This document shows positions 50,364 through 58,819 of a stretch of 64,000 nucleotides of DNA, piece by piece. Position 1 is the first letter of the stretch. Each line of letters begins with the position of its first letter. Made by a program: the position numbers and the translations under genes. A model generated the notes under the pieces. The model was not told the origin of the DNA. It saw only the letters and a program-made list of their open reading frames with translations, and did not search any database. Source of the DNA: JACMLD01 sp047602295 (GTDB lineage: Bacteria; Bacteroidota; Bacteroidia; Chitinophagales; Chitinophagaceae); contig JASGHP010000001.1 in assembly GCA_047602295.1 (NCBI GenBank), forward strand, positions 2,852,001-2,916,000, written 5' to 3'.

Positions 50364-51482
50364 TTAATTGATGTAAGCAAGTTCGGGCACAAAACATGCT
50401 TTTTGGTAAAGCTGTTCGTAACGACGAAATGTATCTACCAGGTTAAAATTTGTTTTGCAATGTGTACCAGAATGCTGTCCCATCACTTGCAGCATGCTGC
50501 TGTTATTATAAAACTGCAATAGGCTGTTAATGGCATCTGTCTCATCAGAAAAAACAGTTCCGTTAAGACTATTGTTTATCAAATCCCTGTTGCCAATACA
50601 ATCTGTTAATAATACCGGCAAATGAAGCGCCAATGCCTCCATTGCCGCAAAAGGCAAACCCTCATACCTTGACGTAGAAATATATAAATCTGCTGCGGCA
50701 ACTAAATTATTTGCCTGTGTTGTAGGCAGCCATCCGGTAATCTGTATGTTTTTTGCAGTAAGTTCGTCACTTGACTCACCACCACCAACCCAAATAAATT
50801 CAAAATCAGGAAACTCTTCAAAGTAGCTTGCTATCTTATTGAACAAGGCAGGGTTTTTTTGATCAACGATTCGCCCACTGGTCACAACCCTGAATTTATT
50901 ATCCAGTCTAGGGGTTTTCCTGTATTGTATAATTTTTTTGTAAGGGATGCCATTGTTGATTGTTATGGCATCAATGCCTTCTTGTTCATATGCTTTTTGT
51001 TCCGAAGGAGAACAACATACAACCTGACCACCAAATCGGGAGGCAAATTTTTCCAGTTTCTTATAGATGAAATTTGAAAAAAGATTTTTGCCTGCCATAA
51101 AAGGCGCTCCATTGGGCGTATATATTACAAGGTGTTGTATACCCAACATTCTGCAAACAAGTCTTCCTAAAAAACCACCTTTTGAGCAATGCAAATGCAC
51201 CACGTCAAGCATCTTATTATCGCGAAGGCGGCGCATGATTGCGTATAATTCAAAAAAAGCCCGGAGATCTTTATATGGATTTAAGCTACGCTGTGCAGAA
51301 CGCCAACGTATAAAGCGGACATTGGGAGATGCAAAACCCCTTTTCACCTCTTGTAGGGAAACAACATGTTGTCGGTTTCCATGTACAATAAGATGACTGT
51401 CTTCGGGCAGGTTTTCTACCAATGAAGTAAGAAACGTAACCATGCCCCCCGCTAATGGCTCAACGATGTGAACTATTTTCAC
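50364..51482 (-). CDS. Glycosyltransferase family 4
   Basis: A 372-residue GT-B transferase. VEPLAGGMVTFLTSLVENLP is the N-terminal glycine-rich loop. VVTSGRIVDQKNPALF opens the donor domain. DLYISTSRYEGLPFAAMEAL carries the EX7E motif with the catalytic and donor-binding glutamates. It transfers a sugar from a nucleotide donor to the lipid-linked polysaccharide at the inner face of the membrane. The last segment is short and basic, as usual. Its start codon follows the GT2 gene by 41 nt. Confidence 0.92.
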   Translation of the reverse strand: MKIVHIVEPLAGGMVTFLTSLVENLPEDSHLIVHGNRQHVVSLQEVKRGFASPNVRFIRWRSAQRSLNPYKDLRAFFELYAIMRRLRDNKMLDVVHLHCSKGGFLGRLVCRMLGIQHLVIYTPNGAPFMAGKNLFSNFIYKKLEKFASRFGGQVVCCSPSEQKAYEQEGIDAITINNGIPYKKIIQYRKTPRLDNKFRVVTSGRIVDQKNPALFNKIASYFEEFPDFEFIWVGGGESSDELTAKNIQITGWLPTTQANNLVAAADLYISTSRYEGLPFAAMEALALHLPVLLTDCIGNRDLINNSLNGTVFSDETDAINSLLQFYNNSSMLQVMGQHSGTHCKTNFNLVDTFRRYEQLYQKACFVPELAYIN

Positions 51483-51523
51483 AGGATTTCAATTTTAATT
51501 TACTTAGGATAAAATACTACGGT

Positions 51524-52339
51524 TTATTTATGCTCGTACAACTTACTCTTAACGATGTATATGAGTTTGTAAGGCAATGCAATTAAAATGACCATTTTAA
51601 TGACGCCGGCAGCAAGTAAGAGTTTATTCTTTCCAAAATCTTTTACCACTTTTAATCTGCTTTTTAATTGCTCCTGCCTGTGTGTTAGCGATATTCCTTT
51701 CCTATTTATCTCACATGTCACCAAAAATTCCGGAATAATGGCTGTCAATCTTTTTACTACTATATCATAAAACAGGCCATAATCTTCTGCATGTGGATAT
51801 AATGCCGGATATCGCTCCTTTTTTAATACCGAGGTACGCCACATAACGGTTGGGTGTACAAATACATTTCTGAAATACATGCCCTTAACAATAGCATTGT
51901 GATTTGTTGGTGTTCTGTACTCATAACCTTTGCCGTTGCTGAAATCTTCAAAATAACACCAGCTTCCTACCAAATCTATCTCCTGGTTATTTTCTAAAAA
52001 ATTCACTTGTTTCAAAAAACGATCTGGATGGCATATATCACCACAATCAAGCCTGGCTATATATTTTACATCCAAATTTGTATATATATACTCTAACCCT
52101 TTATTTAAAGCTGTAATAATGCCCTGGTTCTTAGATAATCTAAGAACCGAAGTTGAAAAAGAATATGGCAAGTGCTGATCTATGGCAACTGGTTCTGTAC
52201 TCCCATCATCTACCACCAGTACCGTTAAACGCTGGTTATTATAAGTAATACTTTTTAACGTTTTTTGTAGTCCTTCATTGTTGTTGTAACAAGGAATTAA
52301 AACGCAAATGTCTAAACGCGAAGATAGACTATTTTCCAT
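51524..52339 (-). CDS. Glycosyltransferase family 2
   Basis: A 271-residue GT-A transferase and the first gene of the long minus-strand polysaccharide run. DICVLIPCYNNNEGLQKTLKSI begins the nucleotide-binding fold; VLVVDDGSTEP and YIARLDCGDICHPDRFLKQ give the donor-binding Asp and a DCGD variant of the usual DxD metal motif. HPTVMWRTS marks the acceptor side, and the C-terminal span VIKMVILIALPYKLIYIV likely anchors it to the membrane. Confidence 0.92.
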   Translation of the reverse strand: MENSLSSRLDICVLIPCYNNNEGLQKTLKSITYNNQRLTVLVVDDGSTEPVAIDQHLPYSFSTSVLRLSKNQGIITALNKGLEYIYTNLDVKYIARLDCGDICHPDRFLKQVNFLENNQEIDLVGSWCYFEDFSNGKGYEYRTPTNHNAIVKGMYFRNVFVHPTVMWRTSVLKKERYPALYPHAEDYGLFYDIVVKRLTAIIPEFLVTCEINRKGISLTHRQEQLKSRLKVVKDFGKNKLLLAAGVIKMVILIALPYKLIYIVKSKLYEHK

Positions 52340-52801
52340 AACTTAAACATTCGGTCTTACCTCAATTTTCTTCTGGTGCATTTATCTGCGTCGGAATTTA
52401 ATTACTCCGGGCAATTTGTTGACATTGAACTCCTTTTCTTAAGCAAAAAAATTGCCAATAAAATAATATTCAATATTCGCTTCTGAATAATAGTTTGTTT
52501 TCTCGTCGTTGAAATATCTTATTAACAATTTATTATAAAAGCGAACAAAAGAAACCTGTTACGTGGAAACTCAACCATTTGATGATGGTTTTGCCTTATC
52601 TGTTTGGCTTTAAAAGAGCAAGCATCAATTATGTGTCTTGAAATTACAAACAACTCTCCGGGCATTGCTGCACTTTTTGGTCTTTTGTTAGTCGTTTATT
52701 ACCCAAAATTGTATTTATTCAGGATAAGTTAACTTTATACACCTTAAACGATTATCGCCATGCAGTATTCTCATCAGAACGCAGCATTCCATTGCTACAA
52801 T
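52340..52801. other. About 460-bp divergent spacer
   Basis: AT-rich, no gene seen. It must hold the promoter for the polysaccharide run (not recognised) and that of the VCBS gene. For the latter, TAACTTTA (52730-52737) with ATTG (52708-52711) 18 nt upstream fits the -33/-7 geometry. Confidence 0.5.
52708..52737 (+). promoter_or_regulatory. Candidate -33/-7 promoter for the VCBS gene
   Basis: ATTG at 52708-52711 and TAACTTTA at 52730-52737 (TAnnTTTG with a final A) are spaced by 18 nt. This is the only clear -33/-7 pair I found in the window. Confidence 0.45.
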
Positions 52802-54001
52802 ATGTTTTATTCGCTTCGCAAAGCTCTGACAATTGATTTCCGGTGTTCGTTGCATCTGTCTTTTATAGTTTTTTGCGGGCTGATTTTTAGCAATGATGCT
52901 ATTTCTCAAAAAGCCGGTACGAGTTACAGTTTTAAAAAGCACGTTATTACATCAGATTTTATTTCTGAAGGCGTGGCAATTGCTGATGTAAACAGGGATG
53001 GCAAAAGCGATATTATTGCCGGCGCATTTTGGTTTGAAGCCCCAACCTGGATTAAGCATGAAATTGCAACCCCTCAACATTATGATCCATTAACACAGTT
53101 CAGCAATTCCTTTTTAAATTTTGCATTGGATGTAAACCAGGATGGTTGGCCAGATCAGATTAGGGTTAGCTTGCCAGGTGAAGAGGCTGTGTGGTATGAA
53201 AACCCCGGAAACAAAACGATTCATTGGACAATGCATCCCATCATTTCGCATGCTGGTAATGAATCGCCTGCTTTTATAGATATGGACGGAGATGGTCGTG
53301 AAGATTTGCTTTGTAATGACCCGGAAGCAAAAGAAATGATTTGGTTAAAATCTCCTGTTAAAGGAGATACCGCCTGGAAACGATTTGTAATTGCTGGCAA
53401 TGGAGCTCCGGGTACAGGTCGGTATACCCACGGACTCGGATTTATAGATATGAATGCAGACGGCAGAAAAGATGTAGTGATAACAAAAGGCTGGTGGGAA
53501 TGTCCTCTCAACCCCCAATCTGTTAATTGGGTATTTCATACAGCAGATCTTGGGGAAGAATGTTCTCAGATATATTCACTTACCAATAACAAAAGACCTA
53601 TTGCCCTGGTGAGTGCATCTGCCCATGATTATGGCATTTGGTGGCATGAGCCAGTAGGCGGTAAAGACAGTGCGATCTGGCAACATCATGTTATATCAAC
53701 TTTGTTTTCAGAAAGTCATGCGCTTACCATGAAAGATGTTAACGGTGATGGATACCCGGATTTGGTAACGGGCAAACGTTATTTTGCACACAATGGAAAA
53801 GACCCTGGCGGCATGGATGCAGCTGTTTTATATTGGTTTGAGTACAAGCCGGGTGACACGCCTGTTTGGGTACCTCACTTGATTGATGAAAATTCTGGTG
53901 TGGGATTGCAAGTGCTGGTGCAGGATATAAATAAAGACGGGCTTGTAGACATTATTGTAGCCAACAAAAAAGGTGTTTTCATTTTTGAAGGAACAAAGTA
54001 A
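52802..54001 (+). CDS. Exported VCBS/FG-GAP repeat protein
   Basis: The start is uncertain: ATG at 52802 gives 399 residues with a basic leader and hydrophobic core (LSFIVFCGLIFSNDAIS); ATG at 52760 adds 14 residues. The mature part is a beta-propeller of FG-GAP/VCBS-type calcium-binding repeats: DVNRDGKSDIIAG, DVNQDGWPDQIRV, DMDGDGREDLLCN, DMNADGRKDVVIT, DVNGDGYPDLVTG and DINKDGLVDIIVA. Six or more repeats with DxDxDGxxD loops are visible. It binds ligands or carbohydrate outside the cell; no catalytic domain is seen. Confidence 0.88.
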   Translation: MFYSLRKALTIDFRCSLHLSFIVFCGLIFSNDAISQKAGTSYSFKKHVITSDFISEGVAIADVNRDGKSDIIAGAFWFEAPTWIKHEIATPQHYDPLTQFSNSFLNFALDVNQDGWPDQIRVSLPGEEAVWYENPGNKTIHWTMHPIISHAGNESPAFIDMDGDGREDLLCNDPEAKEMIWLKSPVKGDTAWKRFVIAGNGAPGTGRYTHGLGFIDMNADGRKDVVITKGWWECPLNPQSVNWVFHTADLGEECSQIYSLTNNKRPIALVSASAHDYGIWWHEPVGGKDSAIWQHHVISTLFSESHALTMKDVNGDGYPDLVTGKRYFAHNGKDPGGMDAAVLYWFEYKPGDTPVWVPHLIDENSGVGLQVLVQDINKDGLVDIIVANKKGVFIFEGTK

Positions 54002-54084
54002 CGGCTGGAAAGTACACAGTGTTTTAGAAATGTTAATAGCGTTTTTAAAAACAATCTTTCAAAGTATAATTTGATATTTTTAAG

Positions 54085-54110
54085 GGTTGTTTCCAACCAT
54101 ATTTTTTACA
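54085..54110 (+). terminator. Weak terminator after the VCBS gene
   Basis: GGTTG (54085-54089) pairs with CAACC (54094-54098) across a 4-nt loop and is followed by ATATTTTTT. The stem is short. Confidence 0.4.
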
Positions 54111-54123
54111 TAAGCGTACCATT

Positions 54124-55602
54124 ATGCGTATGAAAAACTATTTTATATTTTTTCTGAGCACATTGCTTTTGACTTTCTCATTTTCCTGCAAAAAAAGCAA
54201 TTCGTCTTCATCGTCTTCAGGAACTGATACACTTTCTGCAGCAGCAAAGCTTGATTTATTAAGGGATTCAGTTTACCTGTATACAAAAGAAGTTTATCTA
54301 TGGCACGAAGTAATACCTTCTTATGCTGTGTTTAACCCTCGCCAGTATACCGGTGCTACTGAACTGGCTGCTGCACAAAATGAAATGGCTGCCATCAGGG
54401 CTTTGCAGCCGCAGGATAATAAGCATAGCTATAGTTTTGTAACAACGCAAGCTGGTTCAAACGCTATACAAACAGGCAATGCACAAGACTATGGATTTTT
54501 TATAAAGTCAGCTTCTATAGATAAAGCCTTGCCTTACGATTCTGTTTATTGGTATGTAGAGTACGTGTATAAAGCTTCGCCTGCCGGTACAGCAGGTGTG
54601 CAGCGTGGATGGTATATCAGTAAAATCAATAGCACCAATATTGGTATCGACAATTCAAGTGTTGCTTTGTTGAATGATGTGTTTTTTGGAAGCACCACCT
54701 CGGCTAGTTTTACGTTTACAAAACCAGATGGAAGTACGGCCAGTTTAAACCTGGCGAAAGGAAGTTATACTGCCAATTCTGTGTTGTATACAGATGTAAT
54801 TACCAGCGGGGCTTCTAAAGCGGGATATCTGGTTTTTAACCAGTTTTTTGGATCTGGCTCGCAAACAGAGCTCACCAATGCATTTACAGATTTTGCAGCC
54901 AAAGGCATTAACGACTTAATTGTTGACTTGCGCTATAATCATGGAGGTTCCACAGACACACAAAACCTGCTGGCAGATCTGATAGCGCCGTCATCTGCAA
55001 ATGGCAAAACCATGTACACCTATGTGTTTAACGATTCACTCGTTGCTGGTAAATTTCCATTGCTAAAAAGAAAAGCAGGTTTCTCAAACGTTTCTTTTGC
55101 CGCGTCTTACAACACAATCAATTATCAGAAATCGGGTAGTGTAACTGGTTTAAGCAGGGTGTTTTTTATTGTTAGCAGCGAAACTGCATCTGCAAGTGAG
55201 CTTCTGATTAATAACCTGCGTCCCTATATGGATGTGAAACTTGTTGGTGATACAACTTATGGCAAGCCTGTTGGTTTTTTCCCTATCTCTATATTCGACT
55301 ATGCTATTTACCCTATCTCATTTAAAACAGTAAACAGTGTTGGCAGTGCAGAATATTATGATGGATTTGTTCCAGATAAGTTAACTGCTGATGGCGTTAA
55401 CAGATCGTGGGGCGATGTTGATGAACCTTCGCTGTCTGCGGCTTTGCGTTATATTGCAACTGGTTCTTTTGCCAGGGTGGACAATACGTCAGATCAAGAA
55501 AATCAAAAGCTCTTATCTGTTCAGAAACAATATCAGCCTTTCAATGCGAATCTTTATAATAATAAGTTTACAGGAATGTTTACAGCAGCACCACAACATT
55601 AG
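54124..55602 (+). CDS. S41-family C-terminal processing peptidase, lipoprotein
   Basis: A 492-residue periplasmic protease. The lipoprotein signal ends in the lipobox FSFSC (C22), followed by a Ser-rich linker. A PDZ-like domain spans about residues 105-200, and the S41 catalytic domain residues 215-440. The family motif DLRYNHGGS is present. The nucleophile Ser is in TASASE (S356) and the catalytic Lys may lie in the following GDTTYGKPVG. S41 enzymes cut at C-terminal tails of envelope proteins. It meets a small minus-strand gene 8 bp after its stop codon. Confidence 0.92.
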   Translation: MRMKNYFIFFLSTLLLTFSFSCKKSNSSSSSSGTDTLSAAAKLDLLRDSVYLYTKEVYLWHEVIPSYAVFNPRQYTGATELAAAQNEMAAIRALQPQDNKHSYSFVTTQAGSNAIQTGNAQDYGFFIKSASIDKALPYDSVYWYVEYVYKASPAGTAGVQRGWYISKINSTNIGIDNSSVALLNDVFFGSTTSASFTFTKPDGSTASLNLAKGSYTANSVLYTDVITSGASKAGYLVFNQFFGSGSQTELTNAFTDFAAKGINDLIVDLRYNHGGSTDTQNLLADLIAPSSANGKTMYTYVFNDSLVAGKFPLLKRKAGFSNVSFAASYNTINYQKSGSVTGLSRVFFIVSSETASASELLINNLRPYMDVKLVGDTTYGKPVGFFPISIFDYAIYPISFKTVNSVGSAEYYDGFVPDKLTADGVNRSWGDVDEPSLSAALRYIATGSFARVDNTSDQENQKLLSVQKQYQPFNANLYNNKFTGMFTAAPQH

Positions 55603-55610
55603 CAGTCCTA

Positions 55611-55850
55611 TTAAGCGGCCTTGCGCTTCTTGTTTTTTGCTTTCTTTTTAGGGGCCGCCGGCACAGAATCTGCCGTTTTCTCAAAAGGTTTGTTTAAGCT
55701 TTGCTGTTGCATTTTCTTACCATTGTTCAAATCAGCCTGCCCGTTTGCCGCGCTTACCTGGCTGGCTGCACTTTGTTTTTGCCCCGTTTGTGCAAGTATC
55801 ACGGTAAAAGAAAATGTGCTCAGTAAAACCAGTAGAATTCCTTTTTTCAT
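55611..55850 (-). CDS. Small exported basic protein of unknown function
   Basis: The ATG at 55850 gives 79 residues. A signal peptide (LLVLLSTFSFTVILAQ) is followed by a low-complexity polar region rich in Gln, Ala, Asn and Ser, and then a strongly basic tail (PKKKAKNKKRKAA). No domain is known to me; the tail suggests binding to acidic polymers or surfaces, which is speculation. The upstream codons to 55865 are less likely to be translated. Confidence 0.6.
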   Translation of the reverse strand: MKKGILLVLLSTFSFTVILAQTGQKQSAASQVSAANGQADLNNGKKMQQQSLNKPFEKTADSVPAAPKKKAKNKKRKAA

Positions 55851-55925
55851 AGCAGTAAGATACATTTTTTAAAGCCTGGATTAAGGTTTGCCTGTTAAAT
55901 AAAAACTATAACCACGTATTTGGGT

Positions 55926-55933
55926 TATATTTG
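55926..55933 (+). promoter_or_regulatory. -7 promoter element for the second AraC gene
   Basis: TATATTTG matches TAnnTTTG and lies 18 nt before the ATG at 55952. Confidence 0.5.
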
Positions 55934-55951
55934 TTTTTTGCAAATTATTTT

Positions 55952-56860
55952 ATGAGCACAATTACTACGCTGGCAGAGTTTTACCAGGAAACAGCTAACC
56001 TGATTCCGGAAGGTATCAATAAAGAAATAGGGCATTTCAATGTTTTCAATATTGCTGATATGGCTGCCAAAGTAAAGAAAACGGGTACCATGCCATACAA
56101 CAGGCGTGCTTACTATAAAATCAGCCTTATCAGGGGTAGAAATATAGCAGAATACGCCGATAAAGTAATTGATATTGAAAAGAATGCACTGCTGTTCGCT
56201 ACTCCAAGAATACCTTACAATTATGTACCACAAGATGACAACCAATCTGGCAGCTTCTGCATTTTTACCGCAGACTTTTTAATTCAAAATAAAAGCGGGA
56301 TTGTATTGGATGAGCTCCCAATTTTTAAGCCAGGTGGTTACCCGATTTTTCAGATTTCTGATGAAATAGCTGATGAACTTGCAGGCATTTTTCTAAAAAT
56401 GCAGCGGGAAATAGCTTCTGATTATGTATACAAATATGATCTCTTGCGCAATTATACTATCGAATTGATTCACGCTGGTCAAAAGCTTCAACCTGCTACT
56501 GCTATCTACCCTCAACATACTGCAGCAGCACGTGTTTCTTCTTTATTTATTGAATTGCTTGAAAGACAATTTCCCATTGAATCCCCGCGTCAGCGGCTTG
56601 TGTTGCGTACAGCAAAGGAGTATGCCGAACGCTTGTCTGTGCATGTTAATCATCTAAACAAAGTATTAAAGGAAAATACAGGTAAAACCACCACAGATTT
56701 TATCAGCAACAGGATTACACAAGAGGCCAAAATCCTGTTGAAGCAAACAGACTGGAGCATTTCTGAAATTGCCTATAGTTTGGGGTTTGAGGAAATAGCT
56801 CATTTCTCCAATTTCTTCAAAAAACAAACTGCCCTGGCCCCGCTTGCTTTCAGGGCATAA
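55952..56860 (+). CDS. AraC-family transcriptional regulator (second copy)
   Basis: The ATG at 55952 gives 302 residues. The N-terminal sensory domain is followed by the AraC DNA-binding unit at the C-terminus: LSVHVNHLNKVLKENTGKTTTDFISNRITQEAKILL, then WSISEIAYSLGFEEIAHFSNFFKKQTALAPLAFR. The C-terminal half is about as similar to the regulator at 19424 as paralogues usually are, and both carry the phrase FKPGGYP / YKPGGNP and YKYDLLRNY / HKYDLLRNQ in the sensory part. It precedes the SDR gene by 103 nt, matching the AraC-oxidoreductase arrangement there. Confidence 0.93.
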   Translation: MSTITTLAEFYQETANLIPEGINKEIGHFNVFNIADMAAKVKKTGTMPYNRRAYYKISLIRGRNIAEYADKVIDIEKNALLFATPRIPYNYVPQDDNQSGSFCIFTADFLIQNKSGIVLDELPIFKPGGYPIFQISDEIADELAGIFLKMQREIASDYVYKYDLLRNYTIELIHAGQKLQPATAIYPQHTAAARVSSLFIELLERQFPIESPRQRLVLRTAKEYAERLSVHVNHLNKVLKENTGKTTTDFISNRITQEAKILLKQTDWSISEIAYSLGFEEIAHFSNFFKKQTALAPLAFRA

Positions 56861-56926
56861 TCCTTTTTGTTTGAATTTTACAAACAACAGATTGAAGCTT
56901 GCAAACATCGTGATGTAATGTCACGG

Positions 56927-56934
56927 TAGCTTTG
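56927..56934 (+). promoter_or_regulatory. -7 promoter element for the SDR gene
   Basis: TAGCTTTG with the same flanks as the AhpD-like gene's promoter (GGTAGCTTTGTT then ATCAAAAAA). Confidence 0.55.
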
Positions 56935-56963
56935 TTGTATCAAAAAAATTAAAAAATACAACA

Positions 56964-57734
56964 ATGGATAAGCATTCAACAAACAAGATTGTACTGGTTA
57001 CCGGCGGTAGCCGTGGCCTTGGCAAAGAAATGGCAATGGCACTTGCACAAAAAGGACTGGATGTAATACTTACTTACAACAGCAAAAAAGATGAAGCCTC
57101 TAAGGTAGTGGCGGCGATAGAACAAAGCGGGCAAAAAGCAGCAGCACTTCAATTAAATACAGGTGATGTAAAAAGCTTTGATGCTTTTATCAGCCAGTTA
57201 AAAACCGTACTGAAAGAACAATTCAATACAGACAGATTTAATTTCCTGATAAATAATGCAGGTATTGGCATCCATGCTTCATTTGAATCTACTACTGAAG
57301 AGCAATTTGATACTTTAATGAATATTCATTTTAAAGGAGCGTTCTTCTTAACACAGAAAGCTTTGCCGGTAATGGCAGACGGCGGGGGTATTGTAAATAT
57401 TTCAACTGGTCTTGCAAGGTTTTCATTTCCGGGTTATAGCGCATATGCATCAATGAAAGGTGGAATTGAAACGCTTAGCCGTTACCAGGCAAAAGAGCTG
57501 GGTGCCCGCAAAATAAGGGTAAACGTGGTAGCACCCGGAGCAATAGAAACAGATTTTGGCGGTGGCGCTGTAAGAGATAACGCAGAGCTAAACCGGCAAG
57601 TAGCATCCTTAACAGCCCTGGGCCGCGTAGGATTGCCAGACGATATTAGCACAGTTGTAGCATTTCTTTGTACCGATGATGCAAAGTGGGTGAATGCACA
57701 AAGAATTGAAGTATCTGGTGGAATGATGTTATAA
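56964..57734 (+). CDS. Short-chain dehydrogenase/reductase (SDR)
   Basis: A 256-residue classical SDR. NAD(P)-binding VTGGSRGLG (12-20), structural NNAG (97-100), catalytic Ser in NISTG (S147), Tyr161 and Lys165 in YSAYASMKG. The early Arg in GGSRG favours NADPH. The C-terminus RIEVSGGMML is the family's usual end. Substrate unknown: it resembles 3-oxoacyl-ACP reductase-like and stress-related SDRs. Likely target of the AraC regulator upstream. A strong terminator at 57758-57810 closes it. Confidence 0.94.
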   Translation: MDKHSTNKIVLVTGGSRGLGKEMAMALAQKGLDVILTYNSKKDEASKVVAAIEQSGQKAAALQLNTGDVKSFDAFISQLKTVLKEQFNTDRFNFLINNAGIGIHASFESTTEEQFDTLMNIHFKGAFFLTQKALPVMADGGGIVNISTGLARFSFPGYSAYASMKGGIETLSRYQAKELGARKIRVNVVAPGAIETDFGGGAVRDNAELNRQVASLTALGRVGLPDDISTVVAFLCTDDAKWVNAQRIEVSGGMML

Positions 57735-57757
57735 ACTGAGGTTTGTTTCCAATCATA

Positions 57758-57810
57758 AAAGCAACATATTCGTGCTGAGTAAAAGCAGGAATATGTTGCT
57801 TTGTTTTTTA
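57758..57810 (+). terminator. Rho-independent terminator after the SDR gene
   Basis: AAAGCAACATATTC (57758-57771) pairs perfectly with GAATATGTTGCTTT (57789-57802), a 14-bp stem with a 17-nt loop, followed by GTTTTTTA. The best terminator in the window. Confidence 0.88.
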
Positions 57811-57829
57811 TCGGGATGGTATAGTTGTT

Positions 57830-57837
57830 TAACTTTA
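57830..57837 (+). promoter_or_regulatory. -7-like element for the first NIPSNAP gene
   Basis: TAACTTTA (TAnnTTTG with a final A) lies 14 nt before the ATG at 57852. The same octamer precedes the VCBS gene (52730). Confidence 0.4.
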
Positions 57838-57851
57838 TCGTAAATCGCTGT

Positions 57852-58640
57852 ATGAAAAGACGTTCATTTGTAAAAACTTCCATTATTAGCAGCATATTAC
57901 CAGGGGCAGCATCAGCTTCTATGTTAGCAGAAAATAAAAAAGAGAAAAGACAGTATTACGAGCTTAGGGTGTATACTTTAAAAGACGAATCGCAGCAAGC
58001 TCTAATTGAAAATTATTTTGAAAAAGCTGCAATACCTGCTCTTAACCGCATAGGCATTAAGAATATTGGCGTTTTTAAAGAGTTGAAACCACAAGGCCAA
58101 ACTAAAATGTATGTTCTTATTCCCTTTGAAAGTATGGAAGATTTTGTGCAGGCTGAAAATAAATTAGCAGCAGATGCTGTTTACCAACAGGCGGGTGTAA
58201 ACTATTTACAGGCGCCTGCAACTGCACCAGCTTATGATCGAATTGAAAGTTCCCTGTTGTTTGCATTTGAACACATGCCGGTATTGGCAATCCCTCAGCA
58301 AGGCAATCGTATTTTTGAATTGCGCCGCTATGAAAGTGCCAGTGAAACTGCCGGCAAAACAAAAATAAAAGTGTTTAATGAAGGAGGGGAGATTGATATT
58401 TTTAAAAGCGTGGGTTTAACGCCTGTATTTTTTGGTGAAACCATTATAGGGGGATTGCGACCTAATTTAACTTATATGCTTACCTATCCTGACATGGCTG
58501 CGCATGATGCAAGCTGGAAGAAATTTGTAAATGATCCACGATGGCTGGCAATAAAAGCAGTGCCCGATTATGCAGATGCAAAAATTGTATCTCATATTAC
58601 CAATACCTTCCTGGTACCTGCATCCTGCTCTCAAATATAG
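57852..58640 (+). CDS. NIPSNAP family protein, exported (copy 1)
   Basis: The ATG at 57852 gives 262 residues. A Tat-like leader with twin basic residues (MKRRSFVKTSIISS) is followed by two ferredoxin-like NIPSNAP modules: YYELRVYTLKDESQQALIENYFEKA and, at about residue 155, FELRRYESASETAGKTKIKVFNE. These are dimeric alpha/beta barrels of unknown biochemical role. The mature part is closely similar to copy 2, 179 bp downstream, indicating a tandem duplication. A -7-like element TAACTTTA lies 14 nt upstream. Confidence 0.88.
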   Translation: MKRRSFVKTSIISSILPGAASASMLAENKKEKRQYYELRVYTLKDESQQALIENYFEKAAIPALNRIGIKNIGVFKELKPQGQTKMYVLIPFESMEDFVQAENKLAADAVYQQAGVNYLQAPATAPAYDRIESSLLFAFEHMPVLAIPQQGNRIFELRRYESASETAGKTKIKVFNEGGEIDIFKSVGLTPVFFGETIIGGLRPNLTYMLTYPDMAAHDASWKKFVNDPRWLAIKAVPDYADAKIVSHITNTFLVPASCSQI

Positions 58641-58819
58641 TTTAGGCAAAGAGGGCGAAATGCTTTTGTCTTCTTTTTTAAGCAAGCCTTTTGTTTGGGT
58701 GATGAAGTCTTTTTTGGGGATTGACTACTTAAGAATTGGGTATAGGTAAATGACTATTTTACTTGCAAGTACACCAATACCAGCTTTTTTTACGTTACAT
58801 TAAGTAGAAATCCAATAAT

